A DNA stretch of 22,112 bases from Endozoicomonadaceae bacterium. Its GTDB lineage: Bacteria; Pseudomonadota; Gammaproteobacteria; Pseudomonadales; Endozoicomonadaceae. Below, piece by piece: positions 1-7,515 of this stretch. Below the pieces are notes generated by a model. That model worked only from the letters and a program-made list of their open reading frames with translations, did no database searches and was not told the origin of the DNA. Location of the stretch: contig JAAOIJ010000142.1 of NCBI GenBank assembly GCA_015163815.1, forward strand, positions 1 through 22,112. The letters are read 5' to 3'. Position 1 is the stretch's first letter. Every line of letters begins with the position of its first letter. Position numbers and translations under genes: made by a program.

Positions 1-20
1 CCACTATTACGATGACGCAT
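1..20 (-). CDS. rplQ: 50S ribosomal protein L17, N-terminal fragment (cut by window edge)
   Basis: Only the first six codons plus two bases are inside the window. They read MRHRNS followed by GG, and MRHR is the signature start of bacterial L17. An AAGGA Shine-Dalgarno sequence (32-36, minus strand) lies 11 nt before the ATG. It follows rpoA by 42 bp, its normal place as last gene of the alpha operon. L17 is a 50S subunit protein. The rest of the gene lies to the left, so completeness cannot be judged. Confidence 0.85.
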
Positions 21-62
21 AACTCAACAAGTCCTTAACTGAATATCAGTCATTAAAAATAA

Positions 63-1061
63 TTATGAATAATAAGAGTTTTTAATGCTTAAAGGAGGCC
101 ATTTCTCTAAGCGAGACCCTAAACTTAAACCACGAGAAGCCAAGACATCTTTAATTTCAGTCAAAGACTTTTTACCTAAATTAGGTGTTTTTAATAATTC
201 CATTTCTGTTCGTTGTACTAAATCACCAATATAATAAATATTTTCTGCTTTCAAGCAATTTGCACTTCGAACGGTTAATTCTAAATCATCAACTGGTCGT
301 AATAAAATAGGATCAACTTCATCTTCTTCTTCTTCTTCTTCTGGTTCTACATTATCTTCTAAATGAACAAAGACAGCTAATTGTTGCTGTAAAATTGTTG
401 CACACATACGAATGGCTTCATCAGGACTCACTGTACCATTTGTTTCAAGTTCTATGATCAGTTTGTCTAAATTTGTTTGTTGTTGAACACGTGCATTTTC
501 AACATTATATGATACGCGTATGACAGGAGAGTATGATGCGTCTAATTTTAAAAATCCAATAGGACTCATTTCTTCATCATTAGCTTCTACTTTGGTATTG
601 GCAGGTTGATAACCACGTCCTAGACATACTTTAATCGTCATATTCAGCATAACATTTTCTGTTAAATGAGCAATAATAAGATCAGGATTGATAATTTCCA
701 CACCAGATTCTAGTTTAATATCTGCTGCAGTCACAGGTCCTGTTTTATTTTTACTTAATGTCAGTTCAACATCATTTCGATCTTCCATTCGAACAGCTAA
801 ACCTTTTAAATTCATTAAAATTTCAATTACATCTTCTTGAACGCCTTTTAAAGCACTATATTCATGATCCACACCTTCAATTTGAACTTCAGTCACCGCA
901 CAACCAAACATGGAAGACAGCAATATACGTCGTAACGCATTGCCTAATGTATATCCAAATCCTCTTTCAAGTGGCTCTAATGTGATTTTTGAGCTTGTAA
1001 GAGTAATTTCTTCCACAGAAACGTGGCGTGGAGTCAAAAAGTCTTTCGCTAAATTCTGCAT
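63..1061 (-). CDS. rpoA: DNA-directed RNA polymerase subunit alpha
   Basis: 332 aa (E. coli 329). The alpha subunit dimerises to start RNA polymerase assembly, and its C-terminal domain binds UP elements and activators. Seen: N-terminal dimerisation block with LEPLERGFGYTLGNALRR (28-45), then an acidic linker with a run of seven Glu (about 239-250), then the C-terminal domain. R265, N268 and C269 (VRSANC) sit at exactly the E. coli DNA-contact numbering, and NLGKKSLTEI (294-303) follows. A GGGG ribosome-binding site lies 9 nt before the ATG. It lies 35 bp after rpsD and 42 bp before rplQ, as in a standard alpha operon. The Glu run comes from a TCT-type trinucleotide tract on the plus strand (322-342). 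Identity is certain. Confidence 0.99.
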   Translation of the reverse strand: MQNLAKDFLTPRHVSVEEITLTSSKITLEPLERGFGYTLGNALRRILLSSMFGCAVTEVQIEGVDHEYSALKGVQEDVIEILMNLKGLAVRMEDRNDVELTLSKNKTGPVTAADIKLESGVEIINPDLIIAHLTENVMLNMTIKVCLGRGYQPANTKVEANDEEMSPIGFLKLDASYSPVIRVSYNVENARVQQQTNLDKLIIELETNGTVSPDEAIRMCATILQQQLAVFVHLEDNVEPEEEEEEDEVDPILLRPVDDLELTVRSANCLKAENIYYIGDLVQRTEMELLKTPNLGKKSLTEIKDVLASRGLSLGSRLEKWPPLSIKNSYYS

Positions 1062-1096
1062 AGGTTGAAACCCCGTTTTTATGTAAATTCGATGAA

Positions 1097-1717
1097 TTAT
1101 TTAGAGTATAATTCAACAATTAAACTTTCATTAATATCCGAGGCCATATCACTACGATCTGGTAATGATTTAAAAGTACCTTCTTTTTTCTTTGAATCAA
1201 CATCCACCCAAGTAGGCAAACCACGTTGAGAAGCTAAGTCCAGGGCCGCATTGATACGCAATTGTTTTTTTGATTTCTCTCTAATAGAGATCACATCACC
1301 AGGTTCAACTTGATAAGAAGGAATATTTACCGGCTGATCATTCACTAAAATTGCTTTATGTGAAACAAGTTGACGTGATTCTGAACGTGTTGATCCAAAC
1401 CCAATTCGATAAACAACATTATCTAAACGCGATTCTAATAATAATAATAAATTAGTACCAGTAGCGCCTTTTTTCTGATCTGCTTTTTTATAGTAATTTC
1501 TAAATTGTTTTTCAAGCATGCCATAAATTCTTTTTAATTTTTGCTTTTCTCGAAGCTGCACACCATAATCTGATAATCGACCTTTATTTTGACTATGCTG
1601 TCCAGGCAAAGTATCTAAACGACACTTTGAATCTAAAGAACGCACACCACTTTTTAAAAATAAATCAGTCCCTTCACGTCGAGCAAGTTTACACTTTGGA
1701 CCTTTATACTTAGCCAT
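1097..1717 (-). CDS. rpsD: 30S ribosomal protein S4
   Basis: 206 aa with the chosen start, equal to E. coli S4. S4 is a primary 16S rRNA binder that nucleates 30S assembly, and in E. coli it represses the alpha operon translationally. Seen: MAKYKGPKCKLARREG at the N-terminus, and an S4 RNA-binding domain around 97-160 (ESRLDNVVYRIGF, then SRQLVSHKAILVN). Start choice: an in-frame TTG at 1723 would add two residues, but the AGGAG at 1728-1732 is 10 nt from ATG 1717 and only 4 nt from the TTG, so the ATG is preferred. It follows rpsK by 20 bp. Confidence 0.98.
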   Translation of the reverse strand: MAKYKGPKCKLARREGTDLFLKSGVRSLDSKCRLDTLPGQHSQNKGRLSDYGVQLREKQKLKRIYGMLEKQFRNYYKKADQKKGATGTNLLLLLESRLDNVVYRIGFGSTRSESRQLVSHKAILVNDQPVNIPSYQVEPGDVISIREKSKKQLRINAALDLASQRGLPTWVDVDSKKKEGTFKSLPDRSDMASDINESLIVELYSK

Positions 1718-1737
1718 ATTCAATAATCTCCTAGACT

Positions 1738-2130
1738 TTAAACTCGACGTTTTTTCGGGGGACGACAGCCATTATGAGGAATGGGTGTCACATCAACAAT
1801 ACTGCTGATTTTAAATCCACAGGAATGTAACGCTCGAACTGCTGATTCACGTCCAGGCCCAGGACCTTTCACACGAACATCAATATTTTTTAACCCATAA
1901 TCTGTTGCGGCCGATTGACCGGCACGATCAGCTGCTATTTGCGCTGCAAAAGGAGTGCTTTTTCTAGATCCTCTAAAACCGGATCCACCCGCCGTAGCCC
2001 AAGTTAATGTATTTCCAAGGCTGTCGGTAATTGTCACTATCGTGTTATTAAAAGAGGCATGGATATGTGCAATGCCATCCGAAACCGACTTTTTAACCTT
2101 TTTTCTTACCTTAGTACTTGGTTTTGCCAT
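1738..2130 (-). CDS. rpsK: 30S ribosomal protein S11
   Basis: 130 aa (E. coli 129). S11 lies on the 30S platform, near the Shine-Dalgarno helix in the mRNA exit region. Seen: the conserved stretch GIAHIHASFNNTIVTITD (about 19-36), TWATAGGSGFRGSRKSTPFA in the middle, and the typical basic tail NGCRPPKKRRV. It lies between rpsM (59 bp upstream) and rpsD (20 bp downstream), as in alpha operons generally. Confidence 0.99.
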   Translation of the reverse strand: MAKPSTKVRKKVKKSVSDGIAHIHASFNNTIVTITDSLGNTLTWATAGGSGFRGSRKSTPFAAQIAADRAGQSAATDYGLKNIDVRVKGPGPGRESAVRALHSCGFKISSIVDVTPIPHNGCRPPKKRRV

Positions 2131-2189
2131 AACAGAACAACCTTATTGTAAACTTTCAAATCTTATGAAACGGATATCTTTAATCTAAT

Positions 2190-2546
2190 CTATCTTCGAA
2201 TTGGTTTTACAGGACCTTTTCGTGTTCTAGCATTTGTTTTCGTTCGTTGTCCACGTAAAGGTAAACTGCGACGATGCCTAAAACCACGATAACAAGCTAA
2301 GTCCATGAGCCTTTTAATATTCATACTCACTTCTCGTCTTAAGTCTCCTTCAGTTGTGTACTGACCAACGTGTGTACGCAACAATTCGATTTGATCTTCA
2401 GATAAAGAGTATATAGTAGCTGCTGGGTTTATACCGGCATTATCACAAATTTTTTTTGATAAAACACGGCCAATACCATAGATGTAAGTCAGCGAAATAA
2501 CGGTATGCTTGTTATCAGGAATATTAACGCCTGCAATACGGGCCAT
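2190..2546 (-). CDS. rpsM: 30S ribosomal protein S13
   Basis: 118 aa, the E. coli length. S13 is in the 30S head and contacts the 50S subunit and P-site tRNA. Seen: start MARIAGVNIPDNKH, helix-two-turn-helix region with IYGIGRV, then RGFRHRRSLPLRGQRTKTNARTRKG near the C-terminus (split here only by eye). It is the first gene of the alpha segment and has its own strong promoter about 65-95 bp upstream. The GGAGAG ribosome-binding site is close to the ATG. Confidence 0.99.
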   Translation of the reverse strand: MARIAGVNIPDNKHTVISLTYIYGIGRVLSKKICDNAGINPAATIYSLSEDQIELLRTHVGQYTTEGDLRREVSMNIKRLMDLACYRGFRHRRSLPLRGQRTKTNARTRKGPVKPIRR

Positions 2547-2610
2547 TCAGTGTCTCTCCATTATCATATCCACGTAAAAATGTTTATTTTTTATCTTAAA
2601 TCAGAAAAAT

Positions 2611-2639
2611 ATTATACAAAACAAAAAAGTTTAATTCAA
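2611..2639 (-). promoter_or_regulatory. Sigma70-type promoter for the alpha segment (rpsM onward)
   Basis: On the minus strand TTGAAT (2634-2639), a 17-bp spacer and a perfect TATAAT (2611-2616). Predicted start of transcription is near 2604, giving a leader of about 58 nt before rpsM. It lies in the 113-bp gap between rpmJ and rpsM, where an internal alpha promoter is expected. The -35 hexamer is inside a 10-bp tandem duplication (2631-2650). Confidence 0.75.
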
Positions 2640-2650
2640 ATTAATTCAAA
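2631..2650. repeat. Perfect 10-bp tandem duplication in the rpmJ-rpsM spacer
   Basis: The decamer TTAATTCAAA occurs twice back to back (2631-2640 and 2641-2650). On the minus strand each copy carries TTGAAT, and only the copy nearer rpsM is correctly spaced from TATAAT. This is direct sequence evidence. Whether it affects expression is unknown. Confidence 0.85.
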
Positions 2651-2659
2651 AAAAACATA

Positions 2660-2773
2660 TCAGCCTTGACGTTGTTTATGTTTTGGTTCAGAACAAATCA
2701 CTCGTACTGCACCATGACGTTTAATAATTTTACAATTACGGCAAATTTTCTTAACTGAAGCTCTTACTTTCAA
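2660..2773 (-). CDS. rpmJ: 50S ribosomal protein L36 (TTG start)
   Basis: 37 aa (E. coli 38), located by translating the secY-rpsM gap. It begins (M)KVRASVKKICRNCK and ends KHKQRQG. L36 is the smallest 50S protein. Zinc-ribbon ligands C11, C14, C27 and H32 are all present (C-x2-C-x12-C-x4-H), so this is the zinc-binding form. No ATG is available in frame. The start is TTG at 2771-2773, with AGAGGG (2781-2786) 7 nt upstream, and the next upstream codon is ATT. It sits between secY (47 bp) and rpsM (113 bp), its usual place. Confidence 0.95.
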   Translation of the reverse strand: MKVRASVKKICRNCKIIKRHGAVRVICSEPKHKQRQG

Positions 2774-2780
2774 AATGTAT

Positions 2781-2786
2781 CCCTCT
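2781..2786 (-). promoter_or_regulatory. Ribosome-binding site fixing the TTG start of rpmJ
   Basis: AGAGGG on the minus strand, 7 nt before the TTG at 2771-2773. It is the only good Shine-Dalgarno match in the 47-bp secY-rpmJ gap and matches the start implied by L36 homology. Confidence 0.75.
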
Positions 2787-2789
2787 ATT

Positions 2790-2811
2790 AGTTTTAATAT
2801 AGTTTTAATAT
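2790..2811. repeat. Perfect 11-bp tandem duplication in the secY-rpmJ spacer
   Basis: AGTTTTAATAT occurs twice back to back (2790-2800 and 2801-2811), just upstream of the rpmJ ribosome-binding site on the minus strand. With the repeat at 2631-2650, both spacers flanking rpmJ carry a tandem duplication of similar size. Confidence 0.85.
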
Positions 2812-2820
2812 GGATTAATC

Positions 2821-4137
2821 TTAACGATTAAATCCTTTTAAATTTGCTTTTTTCATCAAATTATCATATTGGCTATTCATTAATCTTGATTGAATCTGAG
2901 ACATTGTATCCATCACCACGACGACAACAATCAACAACGAAGTACCTCCTAGATAAAAAGGGACATTAGCCCATAATACTAAAAACTGAGGCATCAAACA
3001 AACAGCTGTAATATACATAGCACCTACTAACGTTAAACGCGTTAATACGTCATCAATATATTTAGCAGTTTGCTCTCCCGGGCGAATACCCGGTATAAAA
3101 GCACCTGATTTTTTTAAATTATCAGCCACTTCTTTTGGATTAAATACAAGCGCTGTATAAAAGAAACAAAAGAAAATAATACCAATCGCAAACGCAATAA
3201 AATTCAACGGTTGGCCAGGTCCAAGTGCTATTGCAATTTTTTGCAACCATTCCATATTCGTGCCTTGTCCAAACCATTGAGCGATAGAGGCTGGAAATAA
3301 TAAAATACTCGAAGCAAAAATAGCAGGAATAACCCCGGCCATATTCACTTTCAAAGGTAAATGACTACTTTGTGCAGCATACACATTTTTCCCTTGTTGT
3401 CGTTTTGCATAATTGACAGTAATTCGTCGCTGCCCTCGTTCCATAAAGACTACACCTGCAATCACAGCAATGCCTAATACACCAATAAATAGTAAAGTCA
3501 GAACACTCATTTCACCTTGTCTTGTTGCTTCAAAGGAGTGCGCTATTGCTTGAGGTAATCCTGCAACAATACCAGAAAAAATTAAAACAGAAATACCATT
3601 TCCTATTCCTTTTTCAGTAATTTGCTCGCCTAACCACATCATAAAAACAGATCCAGTGACAAAAGTAATAATAGAGGTGATATAAAATGTGGCATCAGGG
3701 TAAAAAGCAACATCATTTTTAGCTAATCCTACTGTAATACCAAACCCTTGAATCAAAGCTAATAAAACAGTTGCATAGCGTGTATACTGTGTTAATTTCC
3801 GACGACCAGCTTCACCTTCTTTTTTCAATTGATCTAATTGTGGAGTGACTACTTGTAATAACTGCATAATAATAGAGGCAGAAATATAAGGCATAATACC
3901 AAGAGCTAAAACAGACATACGCTCTAAAGCACCACCAGAAAACATATTAAACATGCCTAATATAGTCCCTTCATTTTGACTAAATAAGGCAGATAATCGA
4001 TCTGGATTAATGCCTGGAACAGGTAAATGTGCGCCAATACGATAAATCAAAATTGAAAAGAATAGAAATCGAATACGACTCCACAATTCACTCAAACCAG
4101 TATTATTAACCTTTGAAGATAAAGCTAGTTTATCCAT
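2821..4137 (-). CDS. secY: Preprotein translocase channel subunit SecY
   Basis: 438 aa (E. coli 443). SecY forms the inner-membrane protein-conducting channel with SecE and SecG and receives substrates from SecA or ribosomes. Seen: amphipathic N-terminus; TM1 near 22-40 with PVPGI after it; plug region with MFNMFSGGALERMS (62-75); the conserved cytoplasmic loop GEQITEKGIGNG (170-181); about ten hydrophobic segments overall; the SecA-binding loop GQRRITVNYAKRQQG; and a C-terminal SRLMNSQYDNLMKKANLKG tail. It is placed between rplO (14 bp) and rpmJ, as in spc operons. Confidence 0.99.
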   Translation of the reverse strand: MDKLALSSKVNNTGLSELWSRIRFLFFSILIYRIGAHLPVPGINPDRLSALFSQNEGTILGMFNMFSGGALERMSVLALGIMPYISASIIMQLLQVVTPQLDQLKKEGEAGRRKLTQYTRYATVLLALIQGFGITVGLAKNDVAFYPDATFYITSIITFVTGSVFMMWLGEQITEKGIGNGISVLIFSGIVAGLPQAIAHSFEATRQGEMSVLTLLFIGVLGIAVIAGVVFMERGQRRITVNYAKRQQGKNVYAAQSSHLPLKVNMAGVIPAIFASSILLFPASIAQWFGQGTNMEWLQKIAIALGPGQPLNFIAFAIGIIFFCFFYTALVFNPKEVADNLKKSGAFIPGIRPGEQTAKYIDDVLTRLTLVGAMYITAVCLMPQFLVLWANVPFYLGGTSLLIVVVVVMDTMSQIQSRLMNSQYDNLMKKANLKGFNR

Positions 4138-4151
4138 ATTATTTCTCGCGA

Positions 4152-4595
4152 TTACTCTTCAATTTTTCCACCCGCTTTTTCAATCATTAAGCGGACCCCT
4201 TTTGTTACTTTTAATCCTTTAATCATAATAGATTTATCAAATACTTCAGTAACACCTGTTTTAATAATTTTAACGCGTGTAATTCTTGAATTCACTAATT
4301 TAGCTGTACGTAGTGCTTTTAAATCTACAGTATCGGCTGTTAATTTTAAAATATCACTTAATCTTACTTCATCAGTTACTCTTGAAATACGTGACGTAAA
4401 ACCAAATTTAGGTAATCGTCTTTGTAAAGGCTGTTGTCCGCCTTCAAAACCTGGTTTTACTGATCCACCTGATCGTGCTTTTAGGCCTTTATGACCACGA
4501 CCTGCAGTTTTACCTAAACCACTACCAATACCGCGACCTCGTCTTTTTTTATTTTTTCGACTACAAAAAGCCGGGGATAATTCATTTAATTTCAT
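4152..4595 (-). CDS. rplO: 50S ribosomal protein L15
   Basis: 147 aa (E. coli 144). L15 is a late-assembly 50S protein whose basic N-terminal extension threads into 23S rRNA. Seen: MKLNELSPA start, then a Gly/Lys/Arg-rich block with KKRRGRGIGSGLGKTAGRGH (about 16-35) and GGSVKPGFEGGQQPLQRRLPK, then the folded C-terminal half ending in GGKIEE. It starts 6 bp after rpmD and is followed by secY after 14 bp. Confidence 0.99.
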   Translation of the reverse strand: MKLNELSPAFCSRKNKKRRGRGIGSGLGKTAGRGHKGLKARSGGSVKPGFEGGQQPLQRRLPKFGFTSRISRVTDEVRLSDILKLTADTVDLKALRTAKLVNSRITRVKIIKTGVTEVFDKSIMIKGLKVTKGVRLMIEKAGGKIEE

Positions 4596-4601
4596 GTAAT
4601 T

Positions 4602-4787
4602 TTACTCTCCCTGAATTTGAACAAGATACGAAACTTTATCAATCATTCCTCGCACAGAAGGAGTATCAATCAGCTCTCTTTCATGCCCAATACGACGCAA
4701 GCCTAAACCACGAACACAAGCTTGATGTTTTTTTAGTCTCCCTGAAGTACTTTTCATCAGTTTAACTCGAACTGTTTTATTAGACAT
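4602..4787 (-). CDS. rpmD: 50S ribosomal protein L30
   Basis: 61 aa (E. coli 59). Small 50S protein of the bacterial L30 type. Seen: TVRVKLMKSTSGR at the N-terminus, then GLGLRRIGHERELIDTPSVR, typical of L30, and GMIDKVSYLVQI at the end. It begins 3 bp after rpsE stops and ends 6 bp before rplO, consistent with translational coupling. Confidence 0.98.
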   Translation of the reverse strand: MSNKTVRVKLMKSTSGRLKKHQACVRGLGLRRIGHERELIDTPSVRGMIDKVSYLVQIQGE

Positions 4788-4790
4788 GAT

Positions 4791-5294
4791 TTATCCTAAA
4801 ATTTCTTCAACAGTTTTACCACGTTTAGCTGCAATTTGTTTTGGGGGAACGATTGTTTTTAATCCTTTAAAAGTGGCTCTGACAACATTTACTGGATTCG
4901 TAGAACCATAGCATTTTGCTAAAACATTATGAACACCAGCAACTTCCATAACAGCTCTCATCGCTCCGCCAGCAATCAAGCCTGTTCCTTCTGAAGCAGG
5001 TTGCATATACACTTTTGAGGCGCCATGCGAAGCTTTAATAGCGTAATGAATGGTACCATTACGTAAAGCAATTTTAATCATATTACGACGAGCAGCTTCC
5101 ATTGCTTTTTGAATTGCAACAGGAACTTCTCTTGCTTTTCCTCGACCAAAGCCAACTTTTCCTTTTCCATCGCCAACAACAGTTAAAGCAGTGAATCCAA
5201 AAACACGACCACCTTTTACTACTTTAGCTACACGATTGACCTGAACTAATTTTTCTATTAGGCCTTCGTCGTTTTTAACTTCATCTCTTGCCAT
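4791..5294 (-). CDS. rpsE: 30S ribosomal protein S5
   Basis: 167 aa with the ATG start, the exact E. coli length. S5 helps decoding accuracy at the 30S mRNA entrance. Seen: double-stranded-RNA-binding-like N-terminal domain with VNRVAKVVKGGRVFGFTALTV and KVGFGRGKAREVP, then the C-terminal domain with GLIAGGAMRAVMEVAGV. A GTG at 5303 would give three extra residues, but the AGGTG at 5301-5305 is 6 nt from ATG 5294 and overlaps the GTG, so the ATG is chosen. It is 13 bp after rplR. Confidence 0.98.
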   Translation of the reverse strand: MARDEVKNDEGLIEKLVQVNRVAKVVKGGRVFGFTALTVVGDGKGKVGFGRGKAREVPVAIQKAMEAARRNMIKIALRNGTIHYAIKASHGASKVYMQPASEGTGLIAGGAMRAVMEVAGVHNVLAKCYGSTNPVNVVRATFKGLKTIVPPKQIAAKRGKTVEEILG

Positions 5295-5307
5295 GATCAG
5301 CACCTAC

Positions 5308-5658
5308 CTAGAATTTTAATCCACTTTCACGTGCAGCTTCTGCTAAAGCTTTTACTCGACCATGATATCTAAAACCAGATCGGTCAAAAGCAATTTTTTC
5401 AATACCTATTGATTTTGCACGTTCACCAATTAATTGACCTACTCGTTTTGCTGCATCAATATTACAAGTAGGCTGATCACGCAATACTTTATCTAGCGTT
5501 GAAGCAGAAGCTAATACTTTATCACCTGTAACACTAATCAATTGCGCATAAATATGTTTTGAAGAGCGATTAACACTTAAACGAAAACAGTTTAATTCTT
5601 TTATTTTCATTCTGCTTCGTAAGGCACGCTTTAAACGAGCTTTTTTCTTTTGATACAT
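5308..5658 (-). CDS. rplR: 50S ribosomal protein L18
   Basis: 116 aa (E. coli 117). L18 binds 5S rRNA with L5 and anchors it in the central protuberance. Seen: basic N-terminal tail (MYQKKKARLKRALRSRMK), core strand with RSSKHIYAQLIS, and the highly conserved C-terminal FDRSGFRYHGRVKALAEAARE. It lies 18 bp after rplF and 13 bp before rpsE. Confidence 0.99.
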   Translation of the reverse strand: MYQKKKARLKRALRSRMKIKELNCFRLSVNRSSKHIYAQLISVTGDKVLASASTLDKVLRDQPTCNIDAAKRVGQLIGERAKSIGIEKIAFDRSGFRYHGRVKALAEAARESGLKF

Positions 5659-5676
5659 AAATTAACAACCTCTACC

Positions 5677-6210
5677 TTACTTCTTCTTCGCTTCTTTGCG
5701 ATGAATCTGCTCATTTAAATAACGTATTCCTTTACCCTTATAAGGCTCAGGCTTACGATAATCACGAATTTCCGCAGCAGTTTGACCCACCAGCTGTTTA
5801 TCTATTCCAGAAACAATCACTTCTGTTTGATTTGGCACTTCTATTGTGACGCCTTCAGGAAAGAAATATTCCACAGGATGCGAATAACCAACTGTCAAAA
5901 TTAATTTCTTGCCTTGCAGTTGGGCACGGTAACCAACACCTTGTAATTGTAGTGTTTTAGAAAAACCAATACTAACACCATTTACCATGTTGTTCGCTAA
6001 AGAACGCATTGTACCAGACATAGCATTCGCTACTTTACTACCATCTCTTGCTTTAAATAATAATTGATTCTCATTTTTTTTCACTTCAACTGATGATTGA
6101 ACATCAAGCGATATTGAACCTTTCTTACCTTTCACCATCAATTGATTAGAAGCCAAATTCACTTCTACATCAGCAGGAATGTCAACTGGCTGATTAGCAA
6201 TACGGGACAT
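5677..6210 (-). CDS. rplF: 50S ribosomal protein L6
   Basis: 177 aa, the E. coli length. L6 sits near the factor-binding and sarcin-ricin region of the 50S subunit. Seen: MSRIANQPVDIP start, two-domain L6 layout with LQLQGVGYRAQLQGKKL (about 87-103), GYSHPVEYFFPEGV, and the C-terminal signature RDYRKPEPYKGKGIRY. It is 12 bp after rpsH and 18 bp before rplR. Confidence 0.99.
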   Translation of the reverse strand: MSRIANQPVDIPADVEVNLASNQLMVKGKKGSISLDVQSSVEVKKNENQLLFKARDGSKVANAMSGTMRSLANNMVNGVSIGFSKTLQLQGVGYRAQLQGKKLILTVGYSHPVEYFFPEGVTIEVPNQTEVIVSGIDKQLVGQTAAEIRDYRKPEPYKGKGIRYLNEQIHRKEAKKK

Positions 6211-6222
6211 ACTGGGCCTCCA

Positions 6223-6615
6223 TTAAAAAACTGTACACAGTACTTCACCACCCACTTTTTTCAACCGAGCAGAACGATCAGTCATAATGCCTTGGCTGGT
6301 TGAAATAATAGCCACCCCTAAACCGTTATTAATTGTGGGCAGTTTATCCAACGGCACATAATTACGCAAACCTGGGCGGCTAATGCGTTTAATTTTTTGA
6401 ATAACAGGCTCACCCATATAATATTTAAGTGAAATCCTGATTTGTTTTTTCACATCACCTTCTACAATATAATTTTTAATATAGCCTTCTTCTTTTAATA
6501 CATCAGACACAGCTTTTTTAATCTTAGAAGCATTAAAAACCACTGATTCATGTCGAGCCATCTGTGCATTACGAATGTGAGTCAACATATCCGCTAAAGG
6601 GTCCTGCATACTCAT
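6223..6615 (-). CDS. rpsH: 30S ribosomal protein S8
   Basis: 130 aa, the E. coli length. S8 binds the central domain of 16S rRNA. In E. coli it is also the translational repressor of the spc operon. Seen: MSMQDPLADMLTHIRNAQ start (MSMQDP is the usual S8 beginning, supporting the first ATG), SRPGLRNYVPLDKLP, and the C-terminal STSQGIMTDRSARLKKVGGE core. It is 26 bp after rpsN and 12 bp before rplF. Confidence 0.99.
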   Translation of the reverse strand: MSMQDPLADMLTHIRNAQMARHESVVFNASKIKKAVSDVLKEEGYIKNYIVEGDVKKQIRISLKYYMGEPVIQKIKRISRPGLRNYVPLDKLPTINNGLGVAIISTSQGIMTDRSARLKKVGGEVLCTVF

Positions 6616-6641
6616 TTTTTAACTGCTCTCCAAGTTAATCA

Positions 6642-6947
6642 TTACCAGCTAGCTTTTTTCAAGCCAGGCACATCGCCACGCATAGCAGCTTCACGCAATT
6701 TAATTCGACTCAATCCAAACTTACGAAGATACCCATGAGGACGGCCTGTAATACGACAACGATTATGCAAACGTGCAGGGCTAGCATCTCGAGGTAATTT
6801 TTGAAGTGCGACTTGCGCATCCCAACGTTCTTGTTCATTTTTTGTTAAATCAGCAATAGTAGATTTGTATTCTGCACGTCTTTTTGAAAACCTGTCAACT
6901 ATTTTCTTGCGCTTAAATTCACGCTGCCTCATTGATATCTTTGCCAT
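6642..6947 (-). CDS. rpsN: 30S ribosomal protein S14 (long, zinc-free form)
   Basis: 101 aa, the length of the zinc-independent S14. S14 is in the 30S head. Seen: MAKISMRQREFKRKK start and the C-terminal CRITGRPHGYLRKFGLSRI and MRGDVPGLKKASW. Only one Cys is present, so the four-Cys zinc ribbon of the short S14 form is missing, as expected for this type. It is 18 bp after rplE. Confidence 0.99.
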   Translation of the reverse strand: MAKISMRQREFKRKKIVDRFSKRRAEYKSTIADLTKNEQERWDAQVALQKLPRDASPARLHNRCRITGRPHGYLRKFGLSRIKLREAAMRGDVPGLKKASW

Positions 6948-6965
6948 GAATGTTACAAATCCTAA

Positions 6966-7505
6966 CTAATTACGAAATGGAAAATTAAAGGCTTTTAGCA
7001 ATGCCTTCCCGTCATCATTTGTTCCGGCAGTTGTAGTAATAGTAATATCTAAACCTCGAATTTGATCTATTTTATCATAATCAATTTCAGGAAATATAAT
7101 TTGCTCTTTAACGCCTAAACTATAATTACCACGCCCATCAAATGATTTCGGATTTAAACCTCGAAAATCACGAACACGAGGTAATGCAATATTCACTAAA
7201 CGATCTAAAAATTCATACATTTTTTTATTACGCAAAGTAACTTTCACACCAATTGGCCAGCCTTCTCGAATTTTAAATCCTGCAACTGATTTACGTGCCA
7301 GAGTCACAATGGGTTTTTGACCTGCTATACTTGTCATATCTTTGACAGCATGCTCAATAATTTTCTTATCTCCAACAGCTTCTCCAACACCCATATTCAG
7401 TGTTATTTTAAGCAGCTTAGGCACTTGATATGGATTTTTAAATCCTAACTCTTTTTGAAGCTGAGGAAGTAAAACATCCACGTATTTCTTTTTTAATTCA
7501 GCCAT
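6966..7505 (-). CDS. rplE: 50S ribosomal protein L5
   Basis: 179 aa, the E. coli length. L5 binds 5S rRNA and contacts P-site tRNA and S13. Seen: PKLLKITLNMGVGEAVGDKK (29-48), QKPIVTLARKSVAGFKIREG, DFRGLNPKSFDGRGNYSLGV, and the final GKALLKAFNFPFRN. It follows rplX by 10 bp and precedes rpsN by 18 bp. Confidence 0.99.
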   Translation of the reverse strand: MAELKKKYVDVLLPQLQKELGFKNPYQVPKLLKITLNMGVGEAVGDKKIIEHAVKDMTSIAGQKPIVTLARKSVAGFKIREGWPIGVKVTLRNKKMYEFLDRLVNIALPRVRDFRGLNPKSFDGRGNYSLGVKEQIIFPEIDYDKIDQIRGLDITITTTAGTNDDGKALLKAFNFPFRN

Positions 7506-7515
7506 AAATTAAATC

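Noticed and set aside
758..985. Plus-strand open frame inside rpoA, and similar frames antisense to rpsK, rplO/rpmD, rplN, rpsQ, rplP, rpsS, rplB, rplD and the dipeptidase gene
   Set aside because: All lie wholly or mostly opposite intact conserved genes, encode no recognisable protein and lack convincing ribosome-binding sites.
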